Positions 25,989 to 38,740 are shown, numbered from the stretch's first letter. The stretch is 64,000 nucleotides of DNA from Pseudoalteromonas sp. OOF1S-7 (GCF_022347765.1 NZ_JAKRFZ010000013.1:1-64000), one strand, 5' to 3'. Made by a program: numbers and translations. The notes: a model not told the origin generated them from the sequence alone.

Positions 25989-27295
25989 ATGATTTTTTGA
26001 TGGAAAAACAACAACTATTGAACAGAGAAAAACAATTTAAAATTTATTAAAAAACACAGAAAAAAATATGAAAATTTAAAAAAAGAGAAGAACAGAAAAT
26101 AGAGTAAAGATACTAATAATATGGAATTATGATAAAATTCATTTGCTTAGACAGATTCCCATTCTATTCAAACATACGGCGGCCAAAGTCAGAATTACAG
26201 TTTGCAAAATAATGAATTGTCAACAGAGGGAGGGGCGTTCCGAATCTGGTGCATGATTTCTTCAATTTTATCGCACAGATATTGCGCAAACAAAAATAAT
26301 TAATTTTTTAATTTTTTAAAAAATCAAGTAAAAATTGATGTAAATCATTATCCAAAAAAGTGCTGACCTGCCTTGCCAGCATAACTGTCAGCCATTACGA
26401 AGCCAGACACCTAACGGATCATGCTATTTTTTCCTCACTAAACTTAACGTCAGACAGAAGCAGCGGACATGCGGGGGGCGCCCATCACTGTTAAATGAGC
26501 AAAGTAAATTAAGCCTGTAAGGCAGCGCTGAAGTTTTCGCTCACGGCCAGATAAAGCACTTAAGAAAGTACGTGACCCCAACGAGTGAGTTCAATACTCC
26601 CCAAAGTGACTGATGAGGAATCAGGCTACTACGAGCATGATGGATCCACAGTTCAGTAAAACCGCAATGGTTACTCCAGTAGAGCCATCTTGACTGAACA
26701 GGGCGATACTTATAGTTATAGAGATCAGGAAGTATCCCAGAGTCTGAGCTTGTTAAGAAACAACATAACAGCCTTACCAGCCGGGATCACAAGAGCCTCA
26801 GCCTTAGTGTGACAGCAATGACCTCCCGGAAAATAAGGATCTCTAAAAACGGATGGTACACACGTTTTATGACTGTCCAAATCTTGCGTTACTGACGCAC
26901 TGTTCTCAGCCGTGCTCAAGGGTAATAACAATCCGCATAGTTAAGCCACCGACTGGATACCTCCACTGTCACGACACACGGTGCGCCAGAGATTAGTGGG
27001 GTATCCATCTGGCTACCCTGACGAGCATAAAAAGTGGCTGGCAGTTGTCTTAAAGAGCAGCTGCAAGGCTTTGTATCACTGAATTGAGATAAGCCATCCC
27101 GGTATGAAATAGGCCCTATTATCTGTATCTATGAGCCCAGGGAGCTATTCTGATGTTATCAATACGGCGTCAATAATCAGCGATAAGCCTTTCATCTGAT
27201 ACGCGCTTCATTTATCCGATTGATATCAGGGAGACTGGTTGCATGGTCGATGCCTGCCGAATCGCAGATCTATGGAACCTGTCCAACGCATATTT

Positions 27296-27328
27296 ATACC
27301 AATTTACTTAATTAAGTGAAATTGGTAT
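27296..27328. repeat. Near-perfect 33-bp palindrome
   Basis: ATACCAATTT-ACTTAA is followed by TTAAGTG-AAATTGGTAT, symmetric apart from one extra base. AATTGGTAT-type palindromes are dispersed in Alteromonadales genomes, so this is probably a copy of a short interspersed repeat. It lies in the gene-free segment. Confidence 0.6.
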
Positions 27329-27534
27329 TAGCTTCTCATAGAAGATAAAGGTAAGAGAATCGTTTATCGGGCTACCATGAAGGCGTTAAGGCAATGGACA
27401 GTGCAGCAGCCTTGATCCGCTTTATCTGTGGGTCAAAATGCAGCACAGTTACTGTAGTACAGGCTGTAATTGGATGATGAGAGGAGGTGCTCATCTGCTT
27501 TATCGCAAGTAATTTTGAGCTGTAGCACGGACAA

Positions 27535-27563
27535 TAAAAAAGCCGTTTATTTAAAACGGCTTT
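27535..27563 (-). terminator. Intrinsic terminator after rpoC
   Basis: On the minus strand AAAGCCGTTT pairs with AAACGGCTTT over a 5-nt loop and is followed by a run of six Ts, 33 bases past the rpoC stop. It separates rpoBC transcription from the downstream cluster. Confidence 0.9.
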
Positions 27564-27595
27564 CTGTTTACTAATTTACTAGTGAATAATGAGGG

Positions 27596-30500
27596 TTACT
27601 CGTTTCCACCTAGCAAATCTGCATTCAGTGCGTCAGTCAGTGCCTGAGATGCTTCTTCAGCACTTACTGTCTGCTCTTCAACTGCCGCATCATTTTGCTT
27701 ACGACGGTTGATGCGATCTAGATGGTAAGAGAAACCGGTACCCGCTGGGATCAGACGACCCACGATAACGTTTTCTTTCAGACCACGTAGCTCATCACTC
27801 TTACCATTTACTGCCGCTTCAGTCAGGACACGTGTTGTCTCCTGGAACGAGGCTGCAGAGATGAAAGACTCTGTTGCCAGTGAGGCTTTGGTAATACCCA
27901 TCAGCTGAATTTCGAACTTAGCTGGGATCTTACCTTGTTTCTCTAGCTCACGGTTTGCGATGTTAACGCGTGCCACTTCGGCTTGCTCGCCTGCCAGGAA
28001 CTCACTGTCACCACCATCGATGATGATACATTTACGTAGCATCTGACGAATGATGGTTTCGATGTGCTTATCGTTAATCTTTACACCCTGTAGACGATAT
28101 ACTTCTTGTACTTCGTTTACGATGTAGTTAGATACGTCAGTCACACCACGCAGACGCAGGATGTCGTGCGGAGACTCAGGACCATCGGCGATAACTTCAC
28201 CTTTCGATACCTGCTCACCCTCGAACACGTTCAGCTGACGCCATTTCGGGATCATTTCTTCGTATGCATCACCCTCTTCCGGCGTGATCACCAGGCGCTT
28301 CTTACCTTTGGTTTCTTTACCAAAGCTAACGGTACCTGTGATTTCTGCCAGGATCGCTGGATCTTTTGGCTTACGCGCTTCGAACAAGTCAGCAACTCGA
28401 GGTAGACCACCCGTGATATCACGTGTCTTCGAACCTTCCTGAGGAATACGTGCCAGTACGTCACCCGGCTGAGCCGTTGCACCATCTGTGATTTCGATGG
28501 TAGTGAACGAAGGCAGACGAATTTCCTGCAGGCCACGCTCTTCATTTTCAATGATAAGCTTAGGCTCTTTCGCATTCACCTTAGCAAGGTCTTTAACAAC
28601 CACACGCGTCAGACCAGTTAACTCGTCTGTCTGTGCTTCTGTGTTCGAATCGTCGATGTCGCTGAACGATACTTTAGACTCGTGCTCGATGATGATTGGG
28701 TGACTGTGCGGGTCCCAGGTCGCGACAATGTCGTTACCTTTTACTTCTGCACCGTCGCTCACTGCCAATACGGCACCGTAAGGCACTTTATAGCGCTCTT
28801 TCTCACGGCCCTGCTCGTCAATAACCGTAATTTCGGTTGAACGTGAGGTGATCACTATCTTACCGTCGGTATTGATTACGAACTTCGCATTGTGCAGCTT
28901 CATGCTACCGTTGTTCTTAACCTGTACGCTGTTTTCTGCAGACGCTCGAGATGCCGCACCACCGATGTGGAAGGTACGCATCGTAAGCTGGGTACCCGGC
29001 TCACCGATTGACTGTGCCGCGATAACACCAACAGACTCACCCGCGTTGATGATGTGGCCACGTGCAAGGTCACGACCGTAACAGTTAGCACACACACCAA
29101 AGTCGTTTTCACAGGTGATAACTGAACGTACTTTTACTTCGTCCACTGAGTGCTCTTCTAACAGGTCACACAGTTTCTCATCAAGCATCACGTTACGTTC
29201 AACCAGCACTTCTTCAGTGCCAGGGATAACCACGTCTTCAGCAACAACACGACCCAATACACGCTCGCGTAGTGGTTCTACAACGTCACCACCTTCAATC
29301 AGCGGCTTCATCACAGTACCTTCAAGGGTACCACAATCGGTTTCGTTGATAACCAAATCTTGTGCTACGTCTACCAGACGACGAGTCAGGTAACCCGAGT
29401 TCGCTGTCTTAAGTGCGGTATCCGCTAGACCTTTACGCGCACCGTGCGTCGAGATGAAGTACTGTAGTACGTTCAGACCTTCACGGAAGTTCGCGGTGAT
29501 CGGAGTTTCGATGATTGAACCATCCGGACGAGCCATCAGACCACGCATACCAGCTAGCTGACGGATCTGAGCGGCACTACCACGTGCGCCCGAGTCGGCC
29601 ATCATGAACACTGAGTTGAAAGAGTCTTGCTCTTCTTCTTCACCCTGTGCATTCACAACGGTGTCTTTCGACAAGTTCGCCATCATTTCACGTGACAAGT
29701 TTTCATTAACACGTGACCAGATATCGATAACTTTGTTGTATTTCTCACCCGCAGTTACAAGACCAGACTGGAATTGCTGGTTGATTTCTGTAACTTCAGC
29801 TTCTGCCGCTTCGATGATACCTGCTTTCGTAGGTGGGATTTCCATATCGTTGATACCGATAGACACACCCGACTTCATCGCGTAGTGGAAACCGGTGTAC
29901 ATCACCTGGTCAGCAAAGATAACAGTATCTTTCAGACCCAGACGACGGTAACACTCGTTCAACAGGCCAGAGATCTGCTTTTTACCCAGCGCACGGTTGA
30001 TAAGCTCAAACGGCAGGCCAGTTGGCATGATCAAAGACAGGATGGCACGACCAACTGTGGTTTCAACCACTTCGGTTACGTCTTTACGCTCACCTGTTTC
30101 GCCATCAATGTGGACTTCTGCGATACGTACTTTTACGCGTGCGTGTAGTTCAGCCGCGCCAGTACGGTACGCTTTTTCAGCTTCTTTCGCATCTTTGAAG
30201 ACAATGCCTTCACCTTTTGCATTGATGCGATCGCGCGTCATGTAGTACAGACCCAATACAACGTCCTGTGAAGGTACGATGATTGGCTCACCGTTCGCAG
30301 GAGACAGAATGTTGTTGGTCGACATCATCAGCGCACGTGCTTCAAGCTGTGCTTCCAGTGTCAACGGTACGTGTACCGCCATTTGGTCACCGTCGAAGTC
30401 AGCGTTATACGCCGCACACACTAGCGGGTGCAGGTGGATTGCTTTACCTTCGATTAGTACTGGTTCAAACGCCTGGATACCAAGTCTGTGAAGTGTTGGT

Positions 30501-31777
30501 GCACGGTTCAGAAGAACCGGGTGCTCACGGATCACTTCATCAAGTACGTCCCAAACCTCTGGTACTTCGCGCTCTACCATCTTCTTCGCAGCTTTGATGG
30601 TCGTCGCCATGCCGCGGCGCTCTAGTTTGCCGTAGATGAATGGCTTGAAAAGCTCAAGTGCCATCTTCTTAGGCAGACCACACTGATGTAGTTTCAGTGT
30701 AGGACCTACTGTGATTACAGAACGGCCAGAGTAGTCAACACGCTTACCAAGAAGGTTCTGACGGAAACGACCTTGCTTACCTTTGATCATGTCTGCAAGC
30801 GACTTCAGAGGACGCTTGTTAGAGCCTGTGATCGCACGGCCACGACGACCGTTATCCAGTAGTGCATCAACTGCTTCTTGCAACATACGCTTTTCGTTAC
30901 GTACGATGATGTCTGGTGCCGCTAGGTCAAGTAGACGCTTAAGACGGTTGTTACGGTTGATAACACGACGGTATAAATCGTTCAGATCAGACGTCGCGAA
31001 ACGACCACCATCCAGTGGTACCAGTGGACGTAGATCAGGTGGCAGAACTGGCAGTACGCTCATTACCATCCACTCAGGGTTGTTACCTGACTGGTGGAAC
31101 GCTTCCATCAACTTAAGACGCTTAGTAATCTTCTTACGCTTAGTTTCAGAGTTGATAGTTGGCAGCTCTTCACGCATTTCTGCGATCAGTTGACCCAGGT
31201 CCAGGTCGCGCAGCAGATCAAGTACCGCTTCGGCACCCATCTTAGCTTCGAACTCGTCACCGTGCTCTTCCAGTGCGTCCAGGTACTCTTCTTCACCTAG
31301 CAGCTGACCACGCTCAAGCGTTGTCATACCAGGCTCAGTTACAACGAATGATTCGAAGTAAAGTACACGCTCGATGTCACGTAGCGTCATGTCCAGCATC
31401 AGGCCGATACGAGACGGCAATGATTTTAGGAACCAAATGTGGGCAACTGGGCTGGCCAGTTCAATGTGACCCATGCGGTCACGGCGTACTTTAGTCAGTG
31501 TAACTTCAACGCCACACTTTTCACAGATCACACCACGGTGCTTCAAGCGCTTGTACTTACCACACAAACACTCATAATCTTTTACTGGGCCGAAGATACG
31601 GGCACAGAATAAGCCGTCACGCTCAGGCTTGAAAGTACGGTAGTTAATTGTCTCAGGTTTCTTTACCTCACCATAGGACCATGAACGCACCATGTCCGGC
31701 GAAGCAAGACCAATGCGAATTGCATCGAATTCTTCGGTCTTATTTTGTTGCTTCAGAAACTTAAGTAAGTCTTTCAC
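27596..31777 (-). CDS. rpoC: RNA polymerase beta' subunit
   Basis: 1393 residues from the GTG at 31777, chosen because AGGAG lies 7 bases upstream and the protein then begins [18 protein letters not shown] as in relatives; the ORF extends 18 codons further up. Shows the zinc site [20 protein letters not shown] and the catalytic [12 protein letters not shown]. Co-transcribed with rpoB. No anomaly. Confidence 0.98.
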   Translation of the reverse strand: MKDLLKFLKQQNKTEEFDAIRIGLASPDMVRSWSYGEVKKPETINYRTFKPERDGLFCARIFGPVKDYECLCGKYKRLKHRGVICEKCGVEVTLTKVRRDRMGHIELASPVAHIWFLKSLPSRIGLMLDMTLRDIERVLYFESFVVTEPGMTTLERGQLLGEEEYLDALEEHGDEFEAKMGAEAVLDLLRDLDLGQLIAEMREELPTINSETKRKKITKRLKLMEAFHQSGNNPEWMVMSVLPVLPPDLRPLVPLDGGRFATSDLNDLYRRVINRNNRLKRLLDLAAPDIIVRNEKRMLQEAVDALLDNGRRGRAITGSNKRPLKSLADMIKGKQGRFRQNLLGKRVDYSGRSVITVGPTLKLHQCGLPKKMALELFKPFIYGKLERRGMATTIKAAKKMVEREVPEVWDVLDEVIREHPVLLNRAPTLHRLGIQAFEPVLIEGKAIHLHPLVCAAYNADFDGDQMAVHVPLTLEAQLEARALMMSTNNILSPANGEPIIVPSQDVVLGLYYMTRDRINAKGEGIVFKDAKEAEKAYRTGAAELHARVKVRIAEVHIDGETGERKDVTEVVETTVGRAILSLIMPTGLPFELINRALGKKQISGLLNECYRRLGLKDTVIFADQVMYTGFHYAMKSGVSIGINDMEIPPTKAGIIEAAEAEVTEINQQFQSGLVTAGEKYNKVIDIWSRVNENLSREMMANLSKDTVVNAQGEEEEQDSFNSVFMMADSGARGSAAQIRQLAGMRGLMARPDGSIIETPITANFREGLNVLQYFISTHGARKGLADTALKTANSGYLTRRLVDVAQDLVINETDCGTLEGTVMKPLIEGGDVVEPLRERVLGRVVAEDVVIPGTEEVLVERNVMLDEKLCDLLEEHSVDEVKVRSVITCENDFGVCANCYGRDLARGHIINAGESVGVIAAQSIGEPGTQLTMRTFHIGGAASRASAENSVQVKNNGSMKLHNAKFVINTDGKIVITSRSTEITVIDEQGREKERYKVPYGAVLAVSDGAEVKGNDIVATWDPHSHPIIIEHESKVSFSDIDDSNTEAQTDELTGLTRVVVKDLAKVNAKEPKLIIENEERGLQEIRLPSFTTIEITDGATAQPGDVLARIPQEGSKTRDITGGLPRVADLFEARKPKDPAILAEITGTVSFGKETKGKKRLVITPEEGDAYEEMIPKWRQLNVFEGEQVSKGEVIADGPESPHDILRLRGVTDVSNYIVNEVQEVYRLQGVKINDKHIETIIRQMLRKCIIIDGGDSEFLAGEQAEVARVNIANRELEKQGKIPAKFEIQLMGITKASLATESFISAASFQETTRVLTEAAVNGKSDELRGLKENVIVGRLIPAGTGFSYHLDRINRRKQNDAAVEEQTVSAEEASQALTDALNADLLGGNE

Positions 31778-31806
31778 CTTAGCTCTCCTGTCGGAGTTAA
31801 TCTTGA

Positions 31807-31866
31807 GGGCAAGCCAGGCTTGCCCCTTCATTCTTTTCAGTCCGGTCTGGGCCGCTTACGCGGCCC
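31807..31866 (-). other. Two tandem GC-rich hairpins in the rpoB-rpoC spacer
   Basis: GGGCAAGCC/GGCTTGCCC (31807-31825, 1-nt loop centre) and GGGCCGC/GCGGCCC with loop TTAC (31849-31866). Neither has a proper T-tract, so they are more likely mRNA processing or stability elements than terminators. Confidence 0.55.
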
Positions 31867-31872
31867 GGCGGA

Positions 31873-34800
31873 TCAACTTTCTTCCAATTCGATGTTGATA
31901 CCCAGCGAGCGGATCTCTTTCAACAATACGTTGAACGACTCCGGCATGCCCGGCTCCATCTTATGGTTGCCGTCTACGATGTTCTTATACATCTTAGTAC
32001 GACCATTTACGTCATCCGACTTAACCGTCAGCATTTCCTGTAGCGTGTAGGCAGCACCGTATGCTTCAAGTGCCCATACCTCCATCTCACCGAAACGCTG
32101 ACCACCGAACTGTGCCTTACCACCCAGCGGCTGCTGAGTAACCAGGCTGTAAGAACCGGTAGAACGTGCGTGCATCTTGTCATCAACAAGGTGGTTCAGT
32201 TTCAGCATGTACATGTAGCCAACCGTTACCTGACGCTCGAATGCGTCACCGGTACGACCATCGTACAGAGTTACCTGACCGCTTCTTGGATAACCACCCA
32301 GCTCTAGCATGTCTTTGATTTCAGCTTCGCGTGCACCGTCAAACGCAGGTGTTGCGATTGGCAGACCGCCTTTCAGGTTGTGCGCCAAACGACGGATCTC
32401 ATCATCAGAGAAGTTTTCAATATCGACTTTCTGACGGCAATCACCGATTTCGTAAGCTTTCTTGATGAAGTCGCGCATTTCGTGAAGTTCACGTTGCTCT
32501 TTCATCATGTCTTCGATGCGCTCACCGATACCGCGTGCAGCAAGACCCATGTGAGTTTCCAGGATCTGACCGATGTTCATCCGCGATGGTACACCCAGCG
32601 GGTTCAGAACGATGTCTACCGTACGACCTTTTTCGTCGTAAGGCATGTCTTCAACAGGCACGATAGTAGAGATTACACCCTTGTTACCGTGACGACCCGC
32701 CATCTTATCACCCGGTTGGATGCGACGTTTAACAGCCAGATAAACCTTAACGATCTTCAGTACACCAGGCGCCAGGTCATCACCTTGGGTGATCTTGCGA
32801 CGCTTGTTCTCGAACTTCTTATCGTATTCAGCTTTCAGCTCGTCGTACTGCGCAGCCAGTTGCTCTAGTTCAGCTTGCTGCTCTTCGTCAGCCAGGCTTT
32901 GCGTCAGTAGTTTTTCAGCGTTCAGTTCAGCGATTTTCTCTTCGCTCAGACCAGCACGTACCAGCAGGTCACGCGCACGTGTCAGTACACCGCCTTCAAG
33001 GATACGGAACTCTTCGTTGAAGTCTTTCTTCGCTTCGCGAAGCTGCATGTCTTCAACTTCCAGCGCACGCTTGTCTTTCTCTACGCCATCACGGGTAAAG
33101 ACCTGAACGTCGATAACCGTACCAGAAACAGAGTTAGGCACACGCAGTGAGCTGTCTTTTACGTCAGACGCTTTTTCACCGAAGATAGCACGTAGTAGCT
33201 TTTCTTCTGGCGTCAGCTGAGTTTCGCCTTTCGGTGTTACTTTACCAACCAGGATATCGCCGCCTTTTACTTCAGCACCGATGTATACAACACCTGATTC
33301 GTCCAGCTTACCTAGCGCAGACTCACCAACATTCGGGATATCAGCCGTGATCTCTTCTGGACCAAGCTTAGTATCACGCGCAATACACTGTAGTTCCTGG
33401 ATGTGGATCGTAGTTAGACGATCTTCCTGAACAACGCGCTCTGATAGTAGGATTGAATCCTCGAAGTTATAACCATTCCACGGCATGAATGCCACGCGCA
33501 GGTTTTGACCAAGAGCCAGGTCGCCCAGGTCAGTCGAAGGACCATCCGCCAGTACGTCACCACGGACAACCGGCTCACCTACCATACAAGTTGGCTTTTG
33601 GTTGATACAGGTGTTCTGGTTAGAACGGGTGTATTTGGTCAGGTTGTAGATGTCGATACCCGCTTCACCAGGTACGCGCTCTTCTTCGTTCACGTTAACA
33701 ACGATACGGCTCGCATCAGCATACTTCACCACACCGCCACGCTTAGCAACAATGGTTACACCAGAGTCTTTTGCCAGCGTACGCTCGATACCTGTACCTA
33801 CCAGCGGCTTATCTGCGCGCAGTGTTGGTACAGCCTGACGTTGCATGTTCGATCCCATCAATGCACGGTTCGCATCATCGTGTTCAAGGAATGGGATAAG
33901 TGCCGCTGCCACAGAGATAACCTGCTGTGGAGATACATCCATATACTGGATGCTGTCGCTTGGCATAAAGGTTGATTCACCCTTGTAACGACATGGGATC
34001 AGCTCTTCTGCAAACTGGTTTGCTTCAGTCAGGTTGGTATTCGCCTGTGCGATTACGAACTGACCTTCTTCAATTGCAGACAGGTAATCAACGTCATCGG
34101 TTACTACGCCGTCAACCACTTTACGATATGGGGTTTCAAGGAAACCATAATCGTTAGTACGTGCGTACGTAGACAATGAGTTGATCAGACCGATGTTTGG
34201 ACCTTCAGGCGTTTCGATTGGACAAACACGACCGTAGTGCGTTACGTGTACGTCTCGAACCTCGAAGCCAGCACGTTCACGTGTCAGACCACCCGGACCA
34301 AGTGCAGAAATACGACGCTTGTGCGTTACTTCTGACAGCGGGTTGTTCTGGTCCATGAACTGAGACAGCTGTGAAGAACCAAAGAATTCTTTAACGGCAG
34401 CAGAAATTGGCTTCGCGTTGATCAGATCCTGAGGCATTACATTGTCCAGATCACCTAAGCTCAGACGCTCACGTACAGCACGCTCAACACGTACCAGACC
34501 TACGCGGAACTGGTTCTCTGCCATTTCACCTACAGAACGGATACGACGGTTACCTAAGTGGTCGATATCGTCCACATCGCCTTTACCGTTACGGATGTCG
34601 ATCAACACCTTCATCACGCTCACAATGTCTTCTTTGCTCAGCGTGCCTGGGCCTGTGTCAGTGTCATAACCAACACGGCTGTTGAACTTCATACGACCAA
34701 CCGTTGACAAGTCATAACGCTCGTCAGAGAAGAACAGATTGTCAAACAAGGCTTCTGCTGCTTCTTTTGTTGGTGGCTCACCCGGGCGCATCATACGGTA

Positions 34801-35898
34801 GATTTCTACCAGTGCTTCAAGACGGTTTGCTGTGCTGTCAATGCGCAGTGTTTCCGACATGTAGGCACCGCTGTCTACGTCGTTGATGTACAGGGTATCG
34901 ATTTTAGTGTGACCTGCTTTAACCAGCTCAGCCATCAACTCCAGAGACAGCTCAGCATTCGCTTCTGCAATGATCTCACCGGTTGACTCATCGATGTAGT
35001 TTCGCGCAACCACACGACCAATGATGTACTCATGCGGTACTTCTAACTGGTCAATGCCCTTTTTCTCGATTGTTTTTATATGACGGGCTGTGATACGACG
35101 ACCCTGCTCAACCAGGACTTCACCGTCTGCATCTTTGATATCAAAGGCAGCGGTTTCACCACGCAGTCGAGATGGTACCAACTCCATCATCACTTTGCCG
35201 TTCGTTACTTCGAACGCAGTGGTTTCGAAGAACATGCCAAGGATTTCATCTGTCGTGAACTCAAGGGCACGCAGGATGATTGATGCAGGCAGTTTACGAC
35301 GACGGTCGATACGTACAAACAGGTTATCTTTTACATCGAATTCAAAGTCTAACCACGAACCACGGTAAGGGATCACGCGTGCGTTATATAGTACTTTACC
35401 CGACGAGTGTGATTTACCACGGTCGTTATCAAAGAATACACCAGGTGAACGGTGTAGCTGAGAAACGATAACACGTTCAGTACCGTTGATAACAAAAGTA
35501 CCTGTGTCAGTCATGAGCGGGATTTCGCCCATGTAAACTTCTTGCTCTTTAATGTCTTTGACTGTGCCTGGTGCATCTTTGTCCATTAGCACAAGACGAA
35601 GTTTTACGCGAAGTGGAGCAGAAAAAGTCACACCGCGAATTTGACATTCTTTTACATCGAATACTGGCTCTCCAATACGATAGCTGACGTATTGAAGCTC
35701 AGAATTGCCCGAGTAGCTTTTGATCGGGAACACAGAACGGAATGCCGCTTCCAGTCCGGTATCACCATCAGCGTCCGGTGTAATGAACTTTTTGAACGAT
35801 TCCAACTGCGTTTGCAAAAGGAAAGGTATGTCCAAAACTTGTGGACGTTTACCAAAATCCTTACGGATACGTTTCTTTTCAGAATAAGAGTAAGCCAT
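31873..35898 (-). CDS. rpoB: RNA polymerase beta subunit
   Basis: 1341 residues from the ATG at 35898, chosen by GAGGAACCCC just upstream and the conserved start [19 protein letters not shown]; the ORF is open 21 codons further up. The rifampicin region contains [21 protein letters not shown] with wild-type Ser, His and Asp residues, so no target-site resistance is expected. Downstream of rplL in the usual order. Confidence 0.98.
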   Translation of the reverse strand: MAYSYSEKKRIRKDFGKRPQVLDIPFLLQTQLESFKKFITPDADGDTGLEAAFRSVFPIKSYSGNSELQYVSYRIGEPVFDVKECQIRGVTFSAPLRVKLRLVLMDKDAPGTVKDIKEQEVYMGEIPLMTDTGTFVINGTERVIVSQLHRSPGVFFDNDRGKSHSSGKVLYNARVIPYRGSWLDFEFDVKDNLFVRIDRRRKLPASIILRALEFTTDEILGMFFETTAFEVTNGKVMMELVPSRLRGETAAFDIKDADGEVLVEQGRRITARHIKTIEKKGIDQLEVPHEYIIGRVVARNYIDESTGEIIAEANAELSLELMAELVKAGHTKIDTLYINDVDSGAYMSETLRIDSTANRLEALVEIYRMMRPGEPPTKEAAEALFDNLFFSDERYDLSTVGRMKFNSRVGYDTDTGPGTLSKEDIVSVMKVLIDIRNGKGDVDDIDHLGNRRIRSVGEMAENQFRVGLVRVERAVRERLSLGDLDNVMPQDLINAKPISAAVKEFFGSSQLSQFMDQNNPLSEVTHKRRISALGPGGLTRERAGFEVRDVHVTHYGRVCPIETPEGPNIGLINSLSTYARTNDYGFLETPYRKVVDGVVTDDVDYLSAIEEGQFVIAQANTNLTEANQFAEELIPCRYKGESTFMPSDSIQYMDVSPQQVISVAAALIPFLEHDDANRALMGSNMQRQAVPTLRADKPLVGTGIERTLAKDSGVTIVAKRGGVVKYADASRIVVNVNEEERVPGEAGIDIYNLTKYTRSNQNTCINQKPTCMVGEPVVRGDVLADGPSTDLGDLALGQNLRVAFMPWNGYNFEDSILLSERVVQEDRLTTIHIQELQCIARDTKLGPEEITADIPNVGESALGKLDESGVVYIGAEVKGGDILVGKVTPKGETQLTPEEKLLRAIFGEKASDVKDSSLRVPNSVSGTVIDVQVFTRDGVEKDKRALEVEDMQLREAKKDFNEEFRILEGGVLTRARDLLVRAGLSEEKIAELNAEKLLTQSLADEEQQAELEQLAAQYDELKAEYDKKFENKRRKITQGDDLAPGVLKIVKVYLAVKRRIQPGDKMAGRHGNKGVISTIVPVEDMPYDEKGRTVDIVLNPLGVPSRMNIGQILETHMGLAARGIGERIEDMMKEQRELHEMRDFIKKAYEIGDCRQKVDIENFSDDEIRRLAHNLKGGLPIATPAFDGAREAEIKDMLELGGYPRSGQVTLYDGRTGDAFERQVTVGYMYMLKLNHLVDDKMHARSTGSYSLVTQQPLGGKAQFGGQRFGEMEVWALEAYGAAYTLQEMLTVKSDDVNGRTKMYKNIVDGNHKMEPGMPESFNVLLKEIRSLGINIELEES

Positions 35899-36091
35899 GG
35901 GGTTCCTCAGCTTGCTGATCTTTGACCCAACCTGTTCATGGAGAACAGACTTCATTGGCATCTAAGCCATGATAACAACATCTAATTGTCGTCCTACGAG
36001 TCACTCACTTTCAAAATACTACTAACAAATTGAAAAATAAGAAAAAACATAGGAATTTATTGCGCAACAGGAAAGCGTCGCTCTATAGCGC

Positions 36092-36127
36092 AAAAGGGCC
36101 GGTGATTAAATAATCACCAGCCCTTGC
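36092..36127 (-). terminator. Attenuator hairpin between rplL and rpoB
   Basis: On the minus strand AAGGGC-T-GGTGAT pairs with ATCACC-G-GCCCTT, followed by TTTG, about 37 bases past rplL. This is the position of the partial terminator that lowers rpoBC expression relative to L12 in enterobacteria. Confidence 0.75.
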
Positions 36128-36163
36128 CTGATTGCTCAGGCAGCGAACCTAGCAAATGCCAGA

Positions 36164-36526
36164 TTACTTGATCTCAACTTCAGCACCAGCTTCTTCAAGA
36201 TCTTTCTTAAGTGCTTCAGCTTCTTCCTTAGAAACACCTTCTTTGATAGGTGCAGGAGCAGACTCAACAAGAGCTTTTGCTTCTTTAAGGCCAAGACCAG
36301 TTGCACCACGTACAGCTTTGATAGCAGCAACTTTGTTACCGCCAGCGCCAGCTAGGATTACGTCGAACTCAGTCTTCTCTTCAGCAGCTTCAGCAGGACC
36401 AGCAGCAACAACAGCAGCAGCTGCAGTTACGCCGAATTTTTCTTCCATTGCTTCAACTAGTTCAACAACTTCCATTACTGACATTTCAGCAATCGCGTCA
36501 AGGATTTGGTCTTTAGTTACAGACAT
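36164..36526 (-). CDS. rplL: 50S ribosomal protein L7/L12
   Basis: 120 residues: N-terminal dimerisation segment, an Ala/Gly-rich hinge (about residues 36-52) and the C-terminal factor-binding domain with [17 protein letters not shown]. It forms the ribosomal stalk with L10. 70 bases after rplJ. Confidence 0.98.
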   Translation of the reverse strand: MSVTKDQILDAIAEMSVMEVVELVEAMEEKFGVTAAAAVVAAGPAEAAEEKTEFDVILAGAGGNKVAAIKAVRGATGLGLKEAKALVESAPAPIKEGVSKEEAEALKKDLEEAGAEVEIK

Positions 36527-36596
36527 TTTAAGTTTCCTAATTAATCACGAACCATGGGGTTCTAAAAATTTATTTGTGAAAGTAAGAAGCGTGCTA

Positions 36597-37091
36597 TTAA
36601 GCAGCTGCTTCAGCTTTCTGAACACGTACAGCTTCAATTGTTTTACACAATTTACCAGCTGACGCTTCTTTCATAGCGCTCATTAGGCGTGCAACAGCTT
36701 CGTCGTAAGTAGGCAGCTTAGCTAGCATGTCTACGTCAACAACATTGCCTTCAAATGCAGCCGCTTTCAGTTCGAACAACTCGTTTTTCTTCGCGAAATC
36801 AGCGAAGATACGAGCCGCAGCACCTGGGTGCTCTGAAGAGAAAGCGATTAGGCTTGGGCCTACTAGCGATTCGTTAAGGCACTCATATTCAGTACCTTCA
36901 ACAGCGCGTTTAGCAAGCGTGTTACGGACAACTTTCATCCATACGCCAGCTTCACGAGCTTCTTTACGAAGCGCAGTGATCGCATCTACTGTTACACCAC
37001 GAGAATCTGCAACAACTGCAGACAGAGCACCTTTGGCAGCTTCGTTGACTTCAGCAACAATTGCTTTTTTGTCTTGAAGATTTAAAGCCAT
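36597..37091 (-). CDS. rplJ: 50S ribosomal protein L10
   Basis: 164 residues starting [19 protein letters not shown], with [17 protein letters not shown]. Binds 23S rRNA and L12 dimers and, in E. coli, represses its own mRNA leader. The long leader upstream fits such control. Confidence 0.98.
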   Translation of the reverse strand: MALNLQDKKAIVAEVNEAAKGALSAVVADSRGVTVDAITALRKEAREAGVWMKVVRNTLAKRAVEGTEYECLNESLVGPSLIAFSSEHPGAAARIFADFAKKNELFELKAAAFEGNVVDVDMLAKLPTYDEAVARLMSAMKEASAGKLCKTIEAVRVQKAEAAA

Positions 37092-37380
37092 GGGTGTTAC
37101 TCCTGGTTATGATGGGAACGTGTCCCAGTTCTACTTTACTCATTGTCTTTCGACTCAGAGCTGCTTTTTACGGCGAGAACCAGAAGATTAGGAAAATCTA
37201 GCTGGGATTCACACCGTCTACGTAGGGAATTAAGTAACTTAGTTACACCTACGGTCTTGGACGGAAACGCAATTTATCGGATCATTGTAGACTATAAAGT
37301 CTGCAAAGTGCCGAAATTATGCGCTTCAACCCGAATTCTTTGCTTCGTTTTGAGCACAGCTCTCAACGAAATGGCGCAAA
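37092..37380 (-). promoter_or_regulatory. rplJ leader, candidate L10 autoregulatory region
   Basis: The 290-base untranslated leader between the rplJ promoter and the L10 start contains several inverted segments. In E. coli the equivalent leader binds L10-L12. I infer the same role from position and length; I did not model the fold. Confidence 0.5.
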
Positions 37381-37409
37381 ATTATAGTCTAATTTTTACG
37401 CCATGTAAA
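37381..37409 (-). promoter_or_regulatory. Strong sigma-70 promoter for rplJL-rpoBC
   Basis: Minus strand: -35 TTTACA (37404-37409), 17-bp spacer, perfect -10 TATAAT (37381-37386), starting 15 bases after the rplA stop. Corresponds to the L10 promoter of E. coli. Confidence 0.88.
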
Positions 37410-37423
37410 CGCTTATCTCTAAA

Positions 37424-38128
37424 TTAAGCCACTTGCGTGTTTAGAGTAGCTTGGTCTACAGCAACACCCGCGCCCATAGTCGTTGAGATGCTTACTTTCT
37501 TCACGTAAGTACCTTTAGCTTGTGAAGGCTTAGCCTTCTTAAGCGCAACGATAAGTGCTTCCAGGTTTTCCTGAAGCTGGTTCGCGTCGAAATCAACCTT
37601 ACCGATAGTGGTGTGGATGATGCCGTTTTTGTCGTTACGGTAGCGAACCTGACCCGCTTTCGCGTTTTTAACTGCTTCTGCAACGTTAGGTGTTACAGTA
37701 CCAGTCTTAGGGTTAGGCATAAGGCCACGTGGACCTAGGATTTGACCTAGTTGACCAACTACGCGCATTGCATCCGGAGAAGCAACAACTACGTCGAAGT
37801 TCATTTCGCCTTTCTTAACCTGCTCAGCAAGGTCTTCCATGCCTACCAGGTCAGCGCCAGCTTCTTTCGCTGCGTCCGCGTTTGCACCTTGAGTGAATAC
37901 CGCTACGCGTACTTCACGACCAGTACCGTGAGGTAGTACAGTTGCACCACGTACGTTTTGGTCAGATTTACGAGCATCGATACCCAAGTTTACAGCAACG
38001 TCTACGCTTTCAACGAACTTAGCAGTAGCCAGTTCTTTAAGAAGAGCAACAGCTTCGTTGATTTCGTATTCTTTAGTAACATCCACTTTTTCGCGGATAG
38101 TACGCATACGCTTAGTTAATTTAGCCAT
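37424..38128 (-). CDS. rplA: 50S ribosomal protein L1
   Basis: 234 residues from the ATG at 38128 ([16 protein letters not shown]); an upstream TTG is rejected. Contains [20 protein letters not shown] and [21 protein letters not shown]. Follows rplK by 6 bases. Confidence 0.97.
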   Translation of the reverse strand: MAKLTKRMRTIREKVDVTKEYEINEAVALLKELATAKFVESVDVAVNLGIDARKSDQNVRGATVLPHGTGREVRVAVFTQGANADAAKEAGADLVGMEDLAEQVKKGEMNFDVVVASPDAMRVVGQLGQILGPRGLMPNPKTGTVTPNVAEAVKNAKAGQVRYRNDKNGIIHTTIGKVDFDANQLQENLEALIVALKKAKPSQAKGTYVKKVSISTTMGAGVAVDQATLNTQVA

Positions 38129-38134
38129 TCTCAA

Positions 38135-38563
38135 TTACCCCTCTACGTTCAAGCCCATTGCACGTGCAGAACCTGCAATCGTGCGTACAGCTGCGTCCAT
38201 ATCAGCAGCAGTAAGATCCGGACGTTTAGTCTCAACGATCTCTTCAAGCTGAGCGCGAGTAACAGTACCCACTTTCTCAGTGTTAGGACGGCCAGAACCA
38301 GACTTGATACCAGCTGCTTTCTTAAGCAGGTAAGAAGCAGGCGGAGTTTTCATGTCGAAAGTGAAAGAACGGTCGTTGTAAACAGAAATGATTACAGGAA
38401 CCGGTGCGCCTTTCTCGATAGACTCTGTACGTGCGTTGAACGCTTTACAGAATTCCATGATGTTTACACCGTGTTGACCTAGTGCAGGACCTACTGGAGG
38501 ACTAGGGTTAGCCATACCAGCAGCAACTTGTAGCTTGATTAAAGCTTCAACTTTTTTAGCCAT
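38135..38563 (-). CDS. rplK: 50S ribosomal protein L11
   Basis: 142 residues starting [16 protein letters not shown], with the proline-rich [17 protein letters not shown] that forms the thiostrepton/GTPase-centre region. Its own promoter should lie in the 100 bases before it, after the nusG terminator. Confidence 0.98.
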   Translation of the reverse strand: MAKKVEALIKLQVAAGMANPSPPVGPALGQHGVNIMEFCKAFNARTESIEKGAPVPVIISVYNDRSFTFDMKTPPASYLLKKAAGIKSGSGRPNTEKVGTVTRAQLEEIVETKRPDLTAADMDAAVRTIAGSARAMGLNVEG

Positions 38564-38670
38564 GATAATACCTCGTTATGTGGGTCTTAGCCTTGTGCGC
38601 GCGAGGACGCGTACTCAGACGGCTTCCCAATTAAAAAATTACACTTTTTGTGCGTCATCGTAATGACATA

Positions 38671-38709
38671 CAAAAAGGCCGCTGATTATAGATTAACCAG
38701 CGGCCTTTG
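38671..38709 (-). terminator. Intrinsic terminator after nusG
   Basis: AAAGGCCGCTG and CAGCGGCCTTT form an 11-bp stem with a 13-nt loop, followed on the minus strand by TTTTTG, about 32 bases past the nusG stop. It ends the secE-nusG transcript. Confidence 0.9.
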
Positions 38710-38740
38710 GCAATAACTTTTGCTGTTTTAAACAACAAAA

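Larger units (their letters stand above)
25946..27532. other. 1.6-kb segment without recognisable genes between cluster and rpoC
   Basis: The first 400 bases (to about 26345) are extremely AT-rich with A/T runs, the usual profile of H-NS-bound DNA. From about 26350 to 27530 base composition is ordinary but all frames are interrupted; the longest ORF (68 codons, minus, 26725-26931) resembles nothing known to me. Probably regulatory DNA of the cluster plus decayed sequence from its insertion. Confidence 0.6.

Noticed and set aside
26725-26931. 68-codon minus-strand ORF as a gene
   Set aside because: No ribosome site, no recognisable family and composition like the surrounding non-coding DNA.
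31807-31866. rpoB-rpoC hairpins as a terminator
   Set aside because: Termination here would cut off rpoC, and no T-tract follows either stem.
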